From Leptospira kobayashii (GTDB lineage: Bacteria; Spirochaetota; Leptospiria; Leptospirales; Leptospiraceae), in the NCBI RefSeq assembly GCF_003114835.2, contig NZ_AP025028.1:3438001-3502000 (forward strand): DNA of 64,000 nt, in the 5' to 3' direction. Each line of letters starts with the position of its first letter. Position 1 is the first letter of the stretch. Position numbers and translations under genes: made by a program. Shown here piece by piece: positions 1 through 9,986 of the stretch. The notes beneath the pieces are model-generated. The model was not told where the DNA came from, did no database searches, and worked only from the letters and a program-made list of their open reading frames with translations.

Positions 1-232
1 TTGCTTTCTTTCTATCAGCGTTCTTTTTATGAATGAGATTGGTTTTTGCAGCTCTGTCTATCTTAGAAGCGTATTTGGAGAAAAAGCCAAGAGCTTCTTC
101 TTTGTTTCCTGATTTGATAGCTTTCAGCAAACCACGTGCGTATGTACGGATTTCCGTTCTGTCTTGTGAATTGCGCTCTTTTCTGCGCTCTGTGCGTCGA
201 ATGTCTTTTTTAGAAGATCGTAAATTAGCCAA
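1..232 (-). CDS. rpsT: 30S ribosomal protein S20 (3' end outside window)
   Basis: Ribosomal protein S20 is a primary binder of 16S rRNA in the small subunit. The minus-strand frame starts at TTG (232-230) and reads M-A-N-L-R-S-S-K-K-D, followed by a Lys/Arg-rich helical protein containing RTYARGLLKAIKSG and KTNLIHKKNADRKKA, both characteristic of S20. About 77 residues are inside the window; the family is usually 85-90 residues long, so roughly ten are missing beyond base 1. An AGGGGA ribosome-binding site sits about six bases before the TTG and supports this rare start, which also matches the universal MANxxS beginning of S20. A 115-codon + strand frame over the same bases is a shadow. Confidence 0.93.
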   Translation of the reverse strand, partial: MANLRSSKKDIRRTERRKERNSQDRTEIRTYARGLLKAIKSGNKEEALGFFSKYASKIDRAAKTNLIHKKNADRKKA

Positions 233-354
233 GGAATGTCCCCTACGAGGAATTTTTACTTATCTTTTGAGTACCACTCTCCGGGTCAAGGCGAAAGAGA
301 AAAAAATCCGAACCATTTCCCCCGGTTTTCGACCTTTCCAAAGAGAGGAAACCC

Positions 355-639
355 ATGTTTTACAGTTTACTGGAATTTGACAAAGAATTAGCAGAAATCA
401 TTACAGAAAAACATTTGGATTTAGGGCTGGTACTCAGATTCGCTATCCTTCAACTTTCCCGCGAGAAAGTCTCTGTTTGGGAAAGGGATTCTTCTTTTTC
501 CGAATACCATAATAGAGTGAATCTCTCACGTTCCGATTTTTTTACATTATATCGCAAGTCTTTAGAGAACGAAGTTGACCCGAACGTACTTCTATCTTAT
601 GCTTTTACTGAAGCGTTATTGGATATATTGAGACTGTGA
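355..639 (+). CDS. Hypothetical protein (94 aa)
   Basis: A small soluble acidic protein that I do not recognise. It begins MFYSLLEFDKELAEII and appears mostly alpha-helical, with no signal peptide, membrane segment or cysteine motif. A GAGAGG-like ribosome-binding site lies a few bases before the ATG. Its TGA stop overlaps the GTG start of the next gene (GTGA at 636-639), so the two are probably translationally coupled, and a third gene follows with the same arrangement. The three probably form one operon read away from rpsT. Confidence 0.7.
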   Translation: MFYSLLEFDKELAEIITEKHLDLGLVLRFAILQLSREKVSVWERDSSFSEYHNRVNLSRSDFFTLYRKSLENEVDPNVLLSYAFTEALLDILRL

Positions 640-1640
640 CACCGGATAAAGGAAAAGGCAATTATATACGAATCGATTCTATCTCGGAAATAGATCCGAA
701 TCGTATGTCCATTTCCCAAATCAATCAAAGATTCATTGATAAAGATGACAATCGTTATGCGCTACGTTTCAACAAGGATACAAGACGCATAGAAATCATA
801 AAGATCACTTCCGCTAAGGAATTTGAAGTAGTGAGCACAACGGGAGATACAAATATCCCTTCCAAACCCACTCTCTCATCGATCAAAGATTTATCCGAAA
901 CTTCCAAACGAATTCCCCCGAAAGAATCGGAAAATCAAAACACTCCTCCGGAAGAACCTACCGACTTTCTGATGGAAGGCGATATCGATCTGAATATTAT
1001 GGATGGAACGGAAACAGTGTCCCATCCGTCCTCTCTCTCACTTGATTCCGATACATCTCCTTCTTTACAACCGAATTTGGAAACAACCGAATTTCGTCCC
1101 GCAAGAGGACTCATCGATCATTTCATCAAGATGCTTGGAACTTATAAGGAAAGATCAAACGCAATCATCAAAAACTTACAAGCATCCCGTATTTTTGAAA
1201 TTACGGGAGATCCCTCAGAAAATAAAAATATTGTAGGGAATTTAGCTAGAGAATTTGAATCACAAGTTTTTGAAGCATTGGATAAAATGGTCGATTTGCA
1301 TAAAGAAATGTCGTCATATCCTCGTCCAATTACTTATTATATCTCAAAAGCTCCCGCCGACAAACGGGAAGAGATGAAACTTATTGAGTCAGATAAAGAT
1401 AAGCTGGACAATCTTCATCTATTTGAAATGCAAAGACATGCAGAAACTATCATTAAGGATTTGAAAAAACTAAGTCTTCAGTTGATGAATATTCTGAACT
1501 TGAAGACGGAAACACAAGTTAAACAATTACAATATCCCAACCAACTCATGTATGTCGATGCGAAGACTGCATCATTGTATTTTTCGCAAGACTTGGACAA
1601 GTCCATTATGGAGGTTGAGAACTGGAAAAAACAAAAATGA
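636..1640 (+). CDS. Hypothetical protein (334 aa)
   Basis: Unrecognised protein starting at GTG inside the stop of the preceding gene. Residues about 1-75 look like a compact domain (RFNKDTRRIEIIKI). Residues about 80-150 form a low-complexity Pro/Ser/Thr/Glu-rich linker. The C-terminal half, from about residue 160, is predicted helical and coiled-coil-like, with many Lys, Glu and Leu. There is no signal peptide or transmembrane segment, so a cytoplasmic location is likely. The ATGA-type overlap with the next gene at 1637 suggests that the two products, both helical, are made together and may interact. The product is predicted from the frame alone. Confidence 0.75.
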   Translation: MTPDKGKGNYIRIDSISEIDPNRMSISQINQRFIDKDDNRYALRFNKDTRRIEIIKITSAKEFEVVSTTGDTNIPSKPTLSSIKDLSETSKRIPPKESENQNTPPEEPTDFLMEGDIDLNIMDGTETVSHPSSLSLDSDTSPSLQPNLETTEFRPARGLIDHFIKMLGTYKERSNAIIKNLQASRIFEITGDPSENKNIVGNLAREFESQVFEALDKMVDLHKEMSSYPRPITYYISKAPADKREEMKLIESDKDKLDNLHLFEMQRHAETIIKDLKKLSLQLMNILNLKTETQVKQLQYPNQLMYVDAKTASLYFSQDLDKSIMEVENWKKQK

Positions 1641-2434
1641 ATAAAGAACTAGCTGAATCAGAAGTAAAAGCACTATTAGAAAAAATAAGAACAGACTATA
1701 GAGAAAATGCCAAACTCCACCCCAAGGCATTCGACATTGTAGAATTCGAAAAAAGATACCTTCAAATCCTCCAACTGAGAGGCAATATAACAAAGTTTAT
1801 ATCGGAAGAAGTGGTTTTTTTAGAACAACTCAAAAGTAAATACAAAGAACTGGTCGCAAAGAAAGAAGCCGGCAAAGGCGAAACACTCAACCGAATTATG
1901 GATGAGTCTTTGGAAAGATTGTCCAAATATTCCAAGATAGATTTTCATCCTATGGCAAAAACGGAAATCCGCTATTTTTACGGTGCCATGGTGGATTTTG
2001 CGGAAATAGAACTTCCCGTATTATTGAATATATTCAAAGGCACGATCGAATTTTCTCAAATCCAGGACAGCATAGTTCAAATAGAACGAATCGGTGTTAC
2101 ACGAAGAGGTATGCCTTCCTTACGAATCCAGGAGGCGGTCAAAAACTTTTTGGATGCAAACGGAAACACCGTAATGATTGAAAAAGTTTCTCAGAACCTT
2201 TTGAAGGACGGTTGTTTCGCTCTCAAAAATCTGGCGACATCCATCCATGAATTGGTGTCTAAAAACCGTGTGAATCCGGATCTGATCATCCGAATCAACG
2301 AAAAGGATTTTCCTAAGGCTTCCGCCGAATTCAACGGCAGAAAATTCGGCGAAAGTTTGGATCGGGTTACTGAACGATGCATAGGAATCATTCAAGATTT
2401 TAGAATGAATGCCTTGCTAGGTATGGATAATTAA
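1637..2434 (+). CDS. Hypothetical protein (265 aa)
   Basis: Unrecognised, almost entirely helical, charged protein (begins MNKELAESEVKALLEKI; coiled-coil-like over roughly residues 1-90). It has no signal sequence or membrane segment. Its start overlaps the stop of the upstream gene by four bases (ATGA), so it is the third member of a three-gene operon, and the thiolase-like gene follows 15 bases later and may be co-transcribed. Several out-of-frame minus-strand frames overlap it and look like shadows. No catalytic motif is visible and no function is proposed. Confidence 0.75.
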   Translation: MNKELAESEVKALLEKIRTDYRENAKLHPKAFDIVEFEKRYLQILQLRGNITKFISEEVVFLEQLKSKYKELVAKKEAGKGETLNRIMDESLERLSKYSKIDFHPMAKTEIRYFYGAMVDFAEIELPVLLNIFKGTIEFSQIQDSIVQIERIGVTRRGMPSLRIQEAVKNFLDANGNTVMIEKVSQNLLKDGCFALKNLATSIHELVSKNRVNPDLIIRINEKDFPKASAEFNGRKFGESLDRVTERCIGIIQDFRMNALLGMDN

Positions 2435-2449
2435 TTTTAATTATGCAAA

Positions 2450-3976
2450 ATGACCCCTATTCTACTTGGCGTTGCCGATACAATTGAATCCGAATTCAAT
2501 GCAGAGGAATACAAATCTTCCTCTGCTCTAGAAAAATATTATAAAATACTATTTCGTTCCGTTGATAAACTATTTACCTTTTTAGGAACGGACCGAACCA
2601 AAATAGCTCCCTACCTTACCGATTTTGTTTCCGTAGAAGCCCAATCTTTGGCAAGGGAAGGTTACGGTTTTACGGTTCGTGATGCCAATGATTTGGGATT
2701 CACAGGAATTGCATGTCATGTTGTGGATTTGGGTGGGGCCAGTGTGGGAGGAGCTCTTCAACAAGCTTACACCATCATTTCCTCCAATCCCGACAGTATT
2801 GTGTTAGTTGCCGCGGCGGATGTTCCCAAATCCGTATTCAAACAAGTCTCCGATTTAAAAAGACTGACTGCAACGGTTTGCCACAAGGATTGGGAGATCC
2901 CTTACGGCTCCACGCTCATCGGACTGTATGCGATCCTCGCAGAAAGATTGATGAAAGATTCGGGAGTAAACTCGGAAGATTTTGAAAAGATTACAAAGTG
3001 TTTCCGGGAGAAAGCAATTTCCAATCCGCGCGCTTTCCAATTCGAAAAAGAACTAACCGACAAACAGCTTCGCAAACCCCTGGCAGGTCCTTACTCCACT
3101 CCTATGATCGCAATCGTAACGGATCACGGATTCGCAACTTTGATCACGACCGAAGCCAAAAAACAAGAGTTAATCGACAAAGGGATTATCAGAAAAGACG
3201 CTGAACATATTTATCTCTCCGGCGCGGGCCATGCTGCCCATACGGAATATTTCATTCAGAAAAAAGATCTGGCGAGTCCCGCAGCCATCGCCGCAGAACG
3301 CGCGTTTTCCCTTTCCGGCTGGGAGAGAGAAGATATCGATTATGCCTGGATCTACGATTGTTTTACAGGCATGATCATTAACCAGGCGAGTTTGTATTTC
3401 GGAAAACCGGTAAAAGAAGTGGCGGCCGGTTTGCATGAGGGAAAAATTCCTACAGGCAATAGACAAATTCCCATCAATTTGGGCGGAGGAATTTTGAATT
3501 ATCAGGCTGCCATGTCCCTCTCCGGCGCCGCAGGACTAATCGACGTGGCAAGCCAATACGGTTTGGCGGTAGATCCGATTCCAGGCCGCTTGAGTGAACC
3601 GCCTAAGGTGAGTTTATTGGGAGGAAACGGAGGAATCGACAGTATCAATTCTGTGATTATTTTTTCCAAAGAAGCTCCCAAAAAAGGGAGACGTTCCGCA
3701 CAACCCACGCGCAATTTGGGAGTCAACGTTCCCGATGCAAAAGACGGAGAAGATGGAGTGATTCTATCGGCAAGTGCCGTACATTTCAATCCTGGCGGAG
3801 AAAAAAAACCGCCTTATCTGCTTTGCGCCGTAACAACTAACTCTGGTTCCATGTTACTTACAAATCTATTTTCCGCGGCAGGCGAAGAGATTAAATCCGC
3901 TGATACAATTGAAATCGGAAAAACGAAGGTAAAATTAAAAATCCAAAACGGAATCTTACAATCGCATCTGATTTAG
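2450..3976 (+). CDS. Thiolase-like protein lacking visible catalytic residues
   Basis: The fold signature is that of the thiolase superfamily (acetyl-CoA acetyltransferase / SCP2-type). Visible are an N-terminal core (GFTVRDANDLGFTG), a glycine-rich helix start (DLGGASVGGALQQA), the YDCFTGMIINQASLYFG segment and a late NLGGGILNYQAA loop. About 110 extra C-terminal residues look like a small beta domain. Two positions are odd. The helix that normally carries the nucleophile (CASG) reads GGASV, without Cys, and the loop that normally carries GHP reads ILNYQAA, without His. The protein may therefore bind acyl-CoA or act as a scaffold rather than catalyse condensation. It ends at a strong hairpin shared with convergent pheS. 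Confidence 0.8.
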   Translation: MTPILLGVADTIESEFNAEEYKSSSALEKYYKILFRSVDKLFTFLGTDRTKIAPYLTDFVSVEAQSLAREGYGFTVRDANDLGFTGIACHVVDLGGASVGGALQQAYTIISSNPDSIVLVAAADVPKSVFKQVSDLKRLTATVCHKDWEIPYGSTLIGLYAILAERLMKDSGVNSEDFEKITKCFREKAISNPRAFQFEKELTDKQLRKPLAGPYSTPMIAIVTDHGFATLITTEAKKQELIDKGIIRKDAEHIYLSGAGHAAHTEYFIQKKDLASPAAIAAERAFSLSGWEREDIDYAWIYDCFTGMIINQASLYFGKPVKEVAAGLHEGKIPTGNRQIPINLGGGILNYQAAMSLSGAAGLIDVASQYGLAVDPIPGRLSEPPKVSLLGGNGGIDSINSVIIFSKEAPKKGRRSAQPTRNLGVNVPDAKDGEDGVILSASAVHFNPGGEKKPPYLLCAVTTNSGSMLLTNLFSAAGEEIKSADTIEIGKTKVKLKIQNGILQSHLI

Positions 3977-3983
3977 ACGTTTC

Positions 3984-4011
3984 GTTTTGAAGATCGAATG
4001 ATCTTCAAAAC
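3984..4011. terminator. Bidirectional terminator-like hairpin between convergent genes
   Basis: A perfect 12-bp stem (3984-3995 with 4000-4011) and a GAAT loop lie exactly between the end of the thiolase-like gene and the end of pheS. The stem ends in T/A runs on both strands, so it could end transcription in either direction. Confidence 0.65.
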
Positions 4012-5037
4012 TCAAAACTGTTTTAGAAACCGAAGATTGCCCGACTGGAAGTAACGAATGTCATGGATGTTGTATCGCATCATCACAAGTCGATCCAGTC
4101 CCAATCCGAAGGCGAATCCTGACCATTTTTTTGGATCAAGCCCCGCATGACTCAGCACATTCGGATGCACTAGTCCGCAAGGAAGCAATTCCAACCAACC
4201 GGATTGTTTGCAAACGGAACAACCCTTCCCTTCACAAACAAGGCAGTTGATATCCAATTCAAATCCGGGCTCTACGAAAGGGAAATAACCGGGGCGAAGT
4301 CTTGTCTTCACTTCTTTGCGGAATACACGGGACAATAAAGTCTCCATGGTATAGATAAGATGAGCGATGGAAATCCCTTCCCCCACTACCATTCCTTCAA
4401 CTTGATAAAATGTATTTTCGTGAGATGCATCCACTTCTTCATAACGGAACACTCTGCCCGGAGCGATGATGCGAAAGGGAGGTTTTAAGTTACGAAGTGC
4501 ACGCACTTGTATGGCGGAAGTATGAGTGCGAAGCAAGTTTCCATCCTTTGTATAGAAAGTATCTTGCATATCCCGCGCAGGGTGGTCTTCGGTAAAGTTC
4601 AATGCTCCGAAATTGTTTTCATCGGTTTCCACTTCCGGGCCATCCATAATGGAAAAACCCATGGATGTGAAAATATCCTCAATCTCGTATTGGATTTGGG
4701 AAATAGGATGAAGAGATCCTTTTTCTTTGGGTTCTTCGGTCCGCAAAACATCGAAAAATTCTGATTTGAGTTTTACTTCGTAGAACTCTTCTTTGATATT
4801 GCTTCTCTTCAATTCAACGATGGATTCGATCTTGGTTTGGGCTTCATTCGCGAGCTTACCCACTGTTTTTTTCTCATCTACGGAAAGGCTCGCAAGTCCT
4901 TTCAATACTTGAGTGAGCTTTCCTTTTTTCCCGATAAAGTTGTTTTTGTTTGTATCCAACTCTTCTTCGGATTGTGCCTGGGATAAAGTCTCTTCCGCTT
5001 CTACAATGATGGATTCGATTTCTTTTATGATGCTCAT
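4012..5037 (-). CDS. pheS: Phenylalanine--tRNA ligase alpha subunit
   Basis: Class II aminoacyl-tRNA synthetase alpha chain, charging tRNA-Phe as an alpha2-beta2 enzyme. At 341 aa it is close to the usual 330-350. Residues about 1-90 are the tRNA-binding coiled coil. RTHTSAIQ and [19 protein letters not shown] are the motif 2 region, and [14 protein letters not shown] near residue 307 is motif 3. Before the conserved [12 protein letters not shown] there is a CxxC...CxxC stretch ([12 protein letters not shown]), a zinc-knuckle-like insertion seen in some bacterial PheS proteins. pheT is not adjacent. The start overlaps the end of mpl by four bases, so the pair is co-transcribed. Confidence 0.96.
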   Translation of the reverse strand: MSIIKEIESIIVEAEETLSQAQSEEELDTNKNNFIGKKGKLTQVLKGLASLSVDEKKTVGKLANEAQTKIESIVELKRSNIKEEFYEVKLKSEFFDVLRTEEPKEKGSLHPISQIQYEIEDIFTSMGFSIMDGPEVETDENNFGALNFTEDHPARDMQDTFYTKDGNLLRTHTSAIQVRALRNLKPPFRIIAPGRVFRYEEVDASHENTFYQVEGMVVGEGISIAHLIYTMETLLSRVFRKEVKTRLRPGYFPFVEPGFELDINCLVCEGKGCSVCKQSGWLELLPCGLVHPNVLSHAGLDPKKWSGFAFGLGLDRLVMMRYNIHDIRYFQSGNLRFLKQF

Positions 5038-6428
5038 TTGATTTCTCTCTCTAAAACGAGTTTTGTCAACTCAGGATAAATTCCGCCGAAAGCACCGTTT
5101 GACATGGCAAGTACGATGATCTTTGATTTGGCGAGTTTCGGAATTTCTTTTTTGATTTGAACCAGTATGTCTTTCGGATCTTTGCAATAGAAGGAAGATG
5201 CTTTTGTTTTTGCCTTAGTATCTTTGACCAACTTTTTTACATTCAATCTCAATTTGGAAGCGACTTTGTTTACCTGATATACTTCCGTGATAAACACATA
5301 ATCGGAACCTTTGAAGGACGCGGCAAAATCATCCTGGAAAACATTTCTATGGGACGTAGCGCTCCTCGGTTCGAACAAGGAAATGATTTTATAACCTGGA
5401 TAAGCCTCTTTGTGCGCCTTGATTGTTTCCAATATGGCCACCGGGTGATGGGCGAAATCTTCAACGAGTAGAGAGGTTTCATTCCGAACAAGAACTTCCT
5501 GTCTTCTCTTCACTCCTGGAAATCTGAGAAATGCTTCCAAAATCTCCTTTTTCTTCGAAGGTGCGATCGCCAAACAAACCCGAACAGCCGCTTCCGCATT
5601 GCGATAATTATGCGATCCGATCAAAGAAGGTTTCAAAATGTTTTTGGATTTGTTTTCGCTCAAAACGCCTTTTACATAATTCAAGATGGAATCTTTTTCA
5701 TTCAGCTCGAACGGTTCCACAGGTGCGTGTTTGTATCCGTCAATGATGGAATTCAAATTTTTGGACCCTTTCCAATACAAAACCTTTCCGGCCCCCGGCA
5801 CAAGATTGAGAAGTCGTTTGAACATGACTTTGATCGCATCAAGATTTGCGAAAATATCGGCATGATCGAAGTCGAGAGCGTTTAACACCAGATAGAAGGG
5901 TCTGTAATGTAAAAATTTGGAACTTTTGTCGAAAAAAGCCGAGTCATATTCGTCCCCTTCGATTACAAAATAATCTCCCTTGCCAAGGGAAAATCCCGCA
6001 TGACCGTCTTTGCGAATACCGCCTACAAATAGTCCCGGAGCAAGACCGATTTCGGAAAGTATCCAATGAGTTAAAAATGTGGTCGTTGTTTTTCCATGGG
6101 TGCCCGCGATTACGATCGGTTTTTTTCCTTTTAGGAAAAAATGACCGATTGCCTGAGCCATGCTCATGTACTCTTTACCCGAGTTCAGAACTTCTTCCAC
6201 TTCGGGATTTCCTCTGGAAATCGCATTTCCTATAATAACTAGATCCGCATCTTTTACATTTTCTTTTCTATAACCGGATTTAGGCGAAAGTCCCCATTCC
6301 ACCAACTTATCGGACATAGGAGGGTATAGATTTTCATCGGAACCGGATACATCATGCCCGATCTCTTTCAACATATAAGCGAGATTGCCCATAGCAATCC
6401 CGCCGATTCCCACTAAGAAAATTTTCAA
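5034..6428 (-). CDS. mpl: UDP-N-acetylmuramate:L-Ala-gamma-D-Glu-meso-Dap ligase
   Basis: A Mur ligase that joins recycled cell-wall tripeptide to UDP-MurNAc in the cytoplasm. At 464 aa it is close to the family norm. The N-terminal nucleotide-binding motif ([15 protein letters not shown]), the ATP P-loop GTHGKTTTT at residues 109-117, the [13 protein letters not shown] segment and the C-terminal [10 protein letters not shown] segment distinguish Mpl from MurC. It overlaps both neighbours by four bases, placing it in an operon with pheS downstream and a Yip1-like membrane gene upstream. The family assignment is secure; the exact substrate is inferred from the family. Confidence 0.92.
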   Translation of the reverse strand: MKIFLVGIGGIAMGNLAYMLKEIGHDVSGSDENLYPPMSDKLVEWGLSPKSGYRKENVKDADLVIIGNAISRGNPEVEEVLNSGKEYMSMAQAIGHFFLKGKKPIVIAGTHGKTTTTFLTHWILSEIGLAPGLFVGGIRKDGHAGFSLGKGDYFVIEGDEYDSAFFDKSSKFLHYRPFYLVLNALDFDHADIFANLDAIKVMFKRLLNLVPGAGKVLYWKGSKNLNSIIDGYKHAPVEPFELNEKDSILNYVKGVLSENKSKNILKPSLIGSHNYRNAEAAVRVCLAIAPSKKKEILEAFLRFPGVKRRQEVLVRNETSLLVEDFAHHPVAILETIKAHKEAYPGYKIISLFEPRSATSHRNVFQDDFAASFKGSDYVFITEVYQVNKVASKLRLNVKKLVKDTKAKTKASSFYCKDPKDILVQIKKEIPKLAKSKIIVLAMSNGAFGGIYPELTKLVLEREIK

Positions 6429-7039
6429 AAACTCACCGTCCGAACGATATTATAAATAAACAAAGGAAAGAAGGCCAAGAACATAAAAAACAAAGCCGCC
6501 TTCAGAAAGAAAAAGAAAAACTCAGCCGTAGTCCAATGACGGATCATGGAAAGATACATATAGGAAAGTTGCAAAGAATACAAAGTACCTATTCCGATAA
6601 AAACGAGAGGGAAAGGAGGCGGCAAAATCCAAAAGATAGCCGTGGAAGTGAAAGGTAAAAAAGAAACCGTAAACACATGAGGTTCCGGGCCGTCCCAGTC
6701 TTGCAACCTATCACGCATTTTGTGATATAAACGGAAACTATCCAAAAGCCGGAATACGAAAATCATCAGAACATAAAACCCAAAGACGGAAAATACGCCT
6801 TGGAACAAAGTCAAACTGGTTTCTTCGTCCGTGTTTGTTACTTTAAAAACAAAAATCTGGATGAGATTACTCACGAACTTGGATAGGATTCCGAGTACGG
6901 CAAGACTCAAATGAGTCACAAATAAATCCCTTCCTCCTAATTCATGCTTTTGAAAATAAGATTCGAATGCCGATTTCGGGGAAAAGAAAACATCCCGTAG
7001 CAAATCCGAACGGGCCCTGGTAGAATGATTATTTTGCAC
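6425..7039 (-). CDS. Yip1-like integral membrane protein
   Basis: A multi-pass inner-membrane protein of the Yip1 type. After a short N-terminus with [17 protein letters not shown] there are about five hydrophobic segments, ending in a very Phe-rich pair. I chose the GTG at 7039, one base after the stop of the upstream gene, because the conserved FFSP region then lies about 16 residues in. An upstream ATG at 7081 is in frame (218 aa) but would overlap the neighbour by 41 bases and has no clear ribosome-binding site. It lies between an exporter gene set and mpl, all closely packed. The molecular role is unknown. Confidence 0.75.
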   Translation of the reverse strand: MQNNHSTRARSDLLRDVFFSPKSAFESYFQKHELGGRDLFVTHLSLAVLGILSKFVSNLIQIFVFKVTNTDEETSLTLFQGVFSVFGFYVLMIFVFRLLDSFRLYHKMRDRLQDWDGPEPHVFTVSFLPFTSTAIFWILPPPFPLVFIGIGTLYSLQLSYMYLSMIRHWTTAEFFFFFLKAALFFMFLAFFPLFIYNIVRTVSF

Positions 7040-7040
7040 C

Positions 7041-8129
7041 TTATTGGATTTTCTGATTGGGGCGTTCCCAACGGGAAGCATTTTTCACGTTCGTTACGGC
7101 CTGAATAAAGTTTTGAAAGGTTTCCTCTTTCACGAAACTTGGACTTTCTTCGAAATAAGGAGAAAGATCCCGAACCACAGGGCGATAATTTTGGTTCTTC
7201 CACTGAACTTTGGGATAAAAACGAATCTTCCATTTGTATCCAAGGGAATGTTTGACGAATAGATTTCCCTCAGGTTCCGGCTTCACGGCGTCTTTGGAGA
7301 AAGAAAGCCCCGGGCCGTTTTCATCATCCGGATACAGATCCGCACGAAGCGACTTTGTGCTGCTTTCCAAAGCATTTCCGATTTCAGGCGAGAGAACGAT
7401 TCGTTCTCCCGTAGGGCGATTCCAATGATTCACATACGAATCATATTGATTTTTTTTTGCATTGTTCTCTGCAACAATCCTTTGTCCTTGTCCGGTGAAT
7501 TCTATGGAAGCCAGATAACCGCCGCTATAGATAACAAACTGGCGTTCTCTGAAACTGAGAGAATTGTTTCTAAATTTTTCAATCAAATAGGAATAAGGAG
7601 AAATCACATGATCTTTTTCCCTGGCGGCAACTCTTGCGGTATCCGATTCCGTTTTTTTTCCGAAATACAAAGTTCTCCCTGGAAGATCATCAAATTTAAT
7701 ATCCAACAAATCTTCGTTCACCACCAAACGCGGAGCATCTTCTCCGATACAATATGACTTTTGAATCTCTTCCGAGGATGACTCTATGAATTTTGTTTTG
7801 AGAACACTCAGATCGGAAAATGAATTTTTCACATTGAAGTTTCCTTCGTAAGTGAGGATGTCCTTTTCATCCGGATGAAAATAAGAAACGGAAAAAATCG
7901 GGGATTTTCTCCAACCTCTTTCAAACATACGGAAAAAAATCGGATCTTTTCCGAAGGCAGGCTCTTTTTCTCCGCACCAGGTTTCTTTAGGTGGAAAATA
8001 AACAACCGATTTCCAATTTTCCTTCCAGTAATTGGTTTCGGTGATGTTTTCCGTTTTTTCCTCTAAAAAGAAAAATAGGAAAAACAGTAAAACGAAGGAA
8101 ACAATAACATAGATTAAACGATTTTTCAT
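7041..8129 (-). CDS. Membrane-anchored hypothetical protein next to a Gld-type exporter
   Basis: A 362-residue protein with one N-terminal hydrophobic helix (residues about 5-22, IYVIVSFVLLFFLFFFLEE) and a large soluble part, presumably facing the periplasm. It resembles the DUF4340-type proteins that often follow GldG-like genes, but I cannot confirm the family by eye. The start overlaps the end of the GldG-like gene by four bases (ATGA), so it is the fourth gene of the ABC exporter operon and probably an accessory subunit. No enzymatic motif was found. Confidence 0.75.
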   Translation of the reverse strand: MKNRLIYVIVSFVLLFFLFFFLEEKTENITETNYWKENWKSVVYFPPKETWCGEKEPAFGKDPIFFRMFERGWRKSPIFSVSYFHPDEKDILTYEGNFNVKNSFSDLSVLKTKFIESSSEEIQKSYCIGEDAPRLVVNEDLLDIKFDDLPGRTLYFGKKTESDTARVAAREKDHVISPYSYLIEKFRNNSLSFRERQFVIYSGGYLASIEFTGQGQRIVAENNAKKNQYDSYVNHWNRPTGERIVLSPEIGNALESSTKSLRADLYPDDENGPGLSFSKDAVKPEPEGNLFVKHSLGYKWKIRFYPKVQWKNQNYRPVVRDLSPYFEESPSFVKEETFQNFIQAVTNVKNASRWERPNQKIQ

Positions 8130-9982
8130 ACTTCAGTTAATGATTTTTTGCGTTTCGAATGAACATAATAAGCACCGATTCCCAGAATCAGACCCGGATA
8201 AAAGAATACCCCGATAGCCCAGACGATCAGCTTTTGATTGTCCGAAAGACTGACGGTTTGAACTTCTTCCTTTTTAGGAGGAATTTCCGCGATTCCCGTG
8301 TCCTGAAAAAGCCCAGTGACGGATGCATTCGCAAAATGACCGTTCATTACATAAGCAATAAACTGGTCCGTAATCCAGGAAGTGCCCGAATGAACAATGA
8401 TCCTTCCTTTTTTGTCGTCACCCAGAGAAACAGGTGTTAGAACAACAGAAAGGATTAGGTTTTCTTTGGTTTCTTCCTTGTCTTGTTTCCCGTTATTGTT
8501 TTTATCCACAAACGCATCAGTGCCTGTTTCCAAAAGATTTGCCGACTTAAATGAAAAAGGTGTTTCGCCTGTAGATTGTGTCACAAAATAACCGCTATAC
8601 GGGAAAAGAACTCCCAAATCTTTTTTAGGTAAAAGATCGGTAAGTTTGTTTTCGGAAAAACGTTTCGCTATGATAACTCCGGGCTTTTCCGCTCTTTCCA
8701 TCAAAGGCTCTTTCTTGAATTGCAGCCCGGAAACTTTCAACAACCAATCGAAGTTTTCGTTTCCTTTCGGTTCGATCGTAATGAATAGTTTTCCGTTTTT
8801 TTCCAAAACGAATTTTTTGATCTCGGATTGTGCTTCCGGAGAAAACGGAACCGTTGGGCCCAGGATCGCCACCATATCTGCGTCAGCCGGAAGAACTCCC
8901 GGCCATCCTTGCGAAAACCCCAACTCGGCAACTTTAAAATTCAGAAATTGCAAATTCGTATTGAATCTGTTTACCTGTTCATTCGGTACGGAACGGAATC
9001 CCACACCGAATCTTTCCCCGTTCGAAGTTGTGAAATAAATCTTTTTCTGTTCCGTGGAAACATTAAAAATACCTGCGATTAACTTACGTTCCAGTTCTTC
9101 CAAATCACTCGGTTCTTTGGCAAAGATCTTTTCTTCCGCATAAGGGGTGTTACTATCCAATAAAGAATCTTTTTTGGATCGAATCACAATCGTTCCGTTG
9201 GAAGCTTGTCCGAAATCTTTCAATAAGTCGGTTTCCACATCCGCATTGATAAAATTGATCGTGATCAGAGGATTTTCGGTTTTGATCTGGTCGAGCAATA
9301 TCTCAACATCCGGACGTATCTTGGTCAAGCTGAAGGAGCTTGCAGGACCGTCCGCTTCCAAAGGCCTGGGATAAAAAGCGGTGATCGTTGTTTCTTTGTG
9401 AATCTGCTTCAAAAGATTTCTGGAGATGGGAGAAAGAGAATACTTTCCCTTCGAACTCAAATCAAAATTATAATTTCGTTTGATGGCAAAATAATTGAAC
9501 GCAACTAGCACAGGCAAAACCAATAAAAAACCGAGCAGAGCATTTTGTAATAGAGAACTTTTTGTTTTGCTGAGATTGCTCTGAGCTTCCAGAGAGGACT
9601 TTCCGATTTCAGTAAATAACACCTGCAATAAAAATGCAAATGAGAATACAACGATGATCAAAAGTAAAAACTCCCGTACTTTCGGAATGGAGCTGATTTC
9701 GGAATTGATTCCTGCGATCATTTGATTGTCGAGATAATCCCTAAGCAAAGAAAACCCGAATGCGGACAATCCGAGAGCCGTGCCGATATAACGGTTGCTG
9801 TCTTCTTTCCGAAAACGATGCGCAATCATCCGATAAACAGAATCAGATAACAGAAACAAGGTGATTGCCAGAAGCCATACGATCCTACGGGAAGGATCCG
9901 TGATCATTCCATCCAACAAAAAGAACAAAAACAGGGAAACTACACTGATAAAAGGAAAAATACGATCGATTGAAACTAACAC
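8126..9982 (-). CDS. GldG-like ABC exporter auxiliary protein
   Basis: A 618-residue protein of the GldG / ABC-2 auxiliary type. It has several membrane helices in the first 170 residues, a large extracytoplasmic domain (YSLSPISRNLLKQIHKETTITAFYPRP at the beginning, then a beta-rich region) and one C-terminal helix (about 585-607) with a basic tail. In such systems the protein works with a GldA ATPase and GldF permease; in Flavobacterium they are tied to gliding, while in other bacteria the substrate is unknown. It lies four bases after the permease gene and overlaps the next gene, so the four form one operon. Confidence 0.85.
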   Translation of the reverse strand: MLVSIDRIFPFISVVSLFLFFLLDGMITDPSRRIVWLLAITLFLLSDSVYRMIAHRFRKEDSNRYIGTALGLSAFGFSLLRDYLDNQMIAGINSEISSIPKVREFLLLIIVVFSFAFLLQVLFTEIGKSSLEAQSNLSKTKSSLLQNALLGFLLVLPVLVAFNYFAIKRNYNFDLSSKGKYSLSPISRNLLKQIHKETTITAFYPRPLEADGPASSFSLTKIRPDVEILLDQIKTENPLITINFINADVETDLLKDFGQASNGTIVIRSKKDSLLDSNTPYAEEKIFAKEPSDLEELERKLIAGIFNVSTEQKKIYFTTSNGERFGVGFRSVPNEQVNRFNTNLQFLNFKVAELGFSQGWPGVLPADADMVAILGPTVPFSPEAQSEIKKFVLEKNGKLFITIEPKGNENFDWLLKVSGLQFKKEPLMERAEKPGVIIAKRFSENKLTDLLPKKDLGVLFPYSGYFVTQSTGETPFSFKSANLLETGTDAFVDKNNNGKQDKEETKENLILSVVLTPVSLGDDKKGRIIVHSGTSWITDQFIAYVMNGHFANASVTGLFQDTGIAEIPPKKEEVQTVSLSDNQKLIVWAIGVFFYPGLILGIGAYYVHSKRKKSLTEV

Positions 9983-9986
9983 AGAA

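Noticed and set aside
33..380. 115-codon + strand frame at the left edge
   Set aside because: It lies over rpsT on the minus strand, which has a clear S20 sequence and a ribosome-binding site; the + frame is a shadow.
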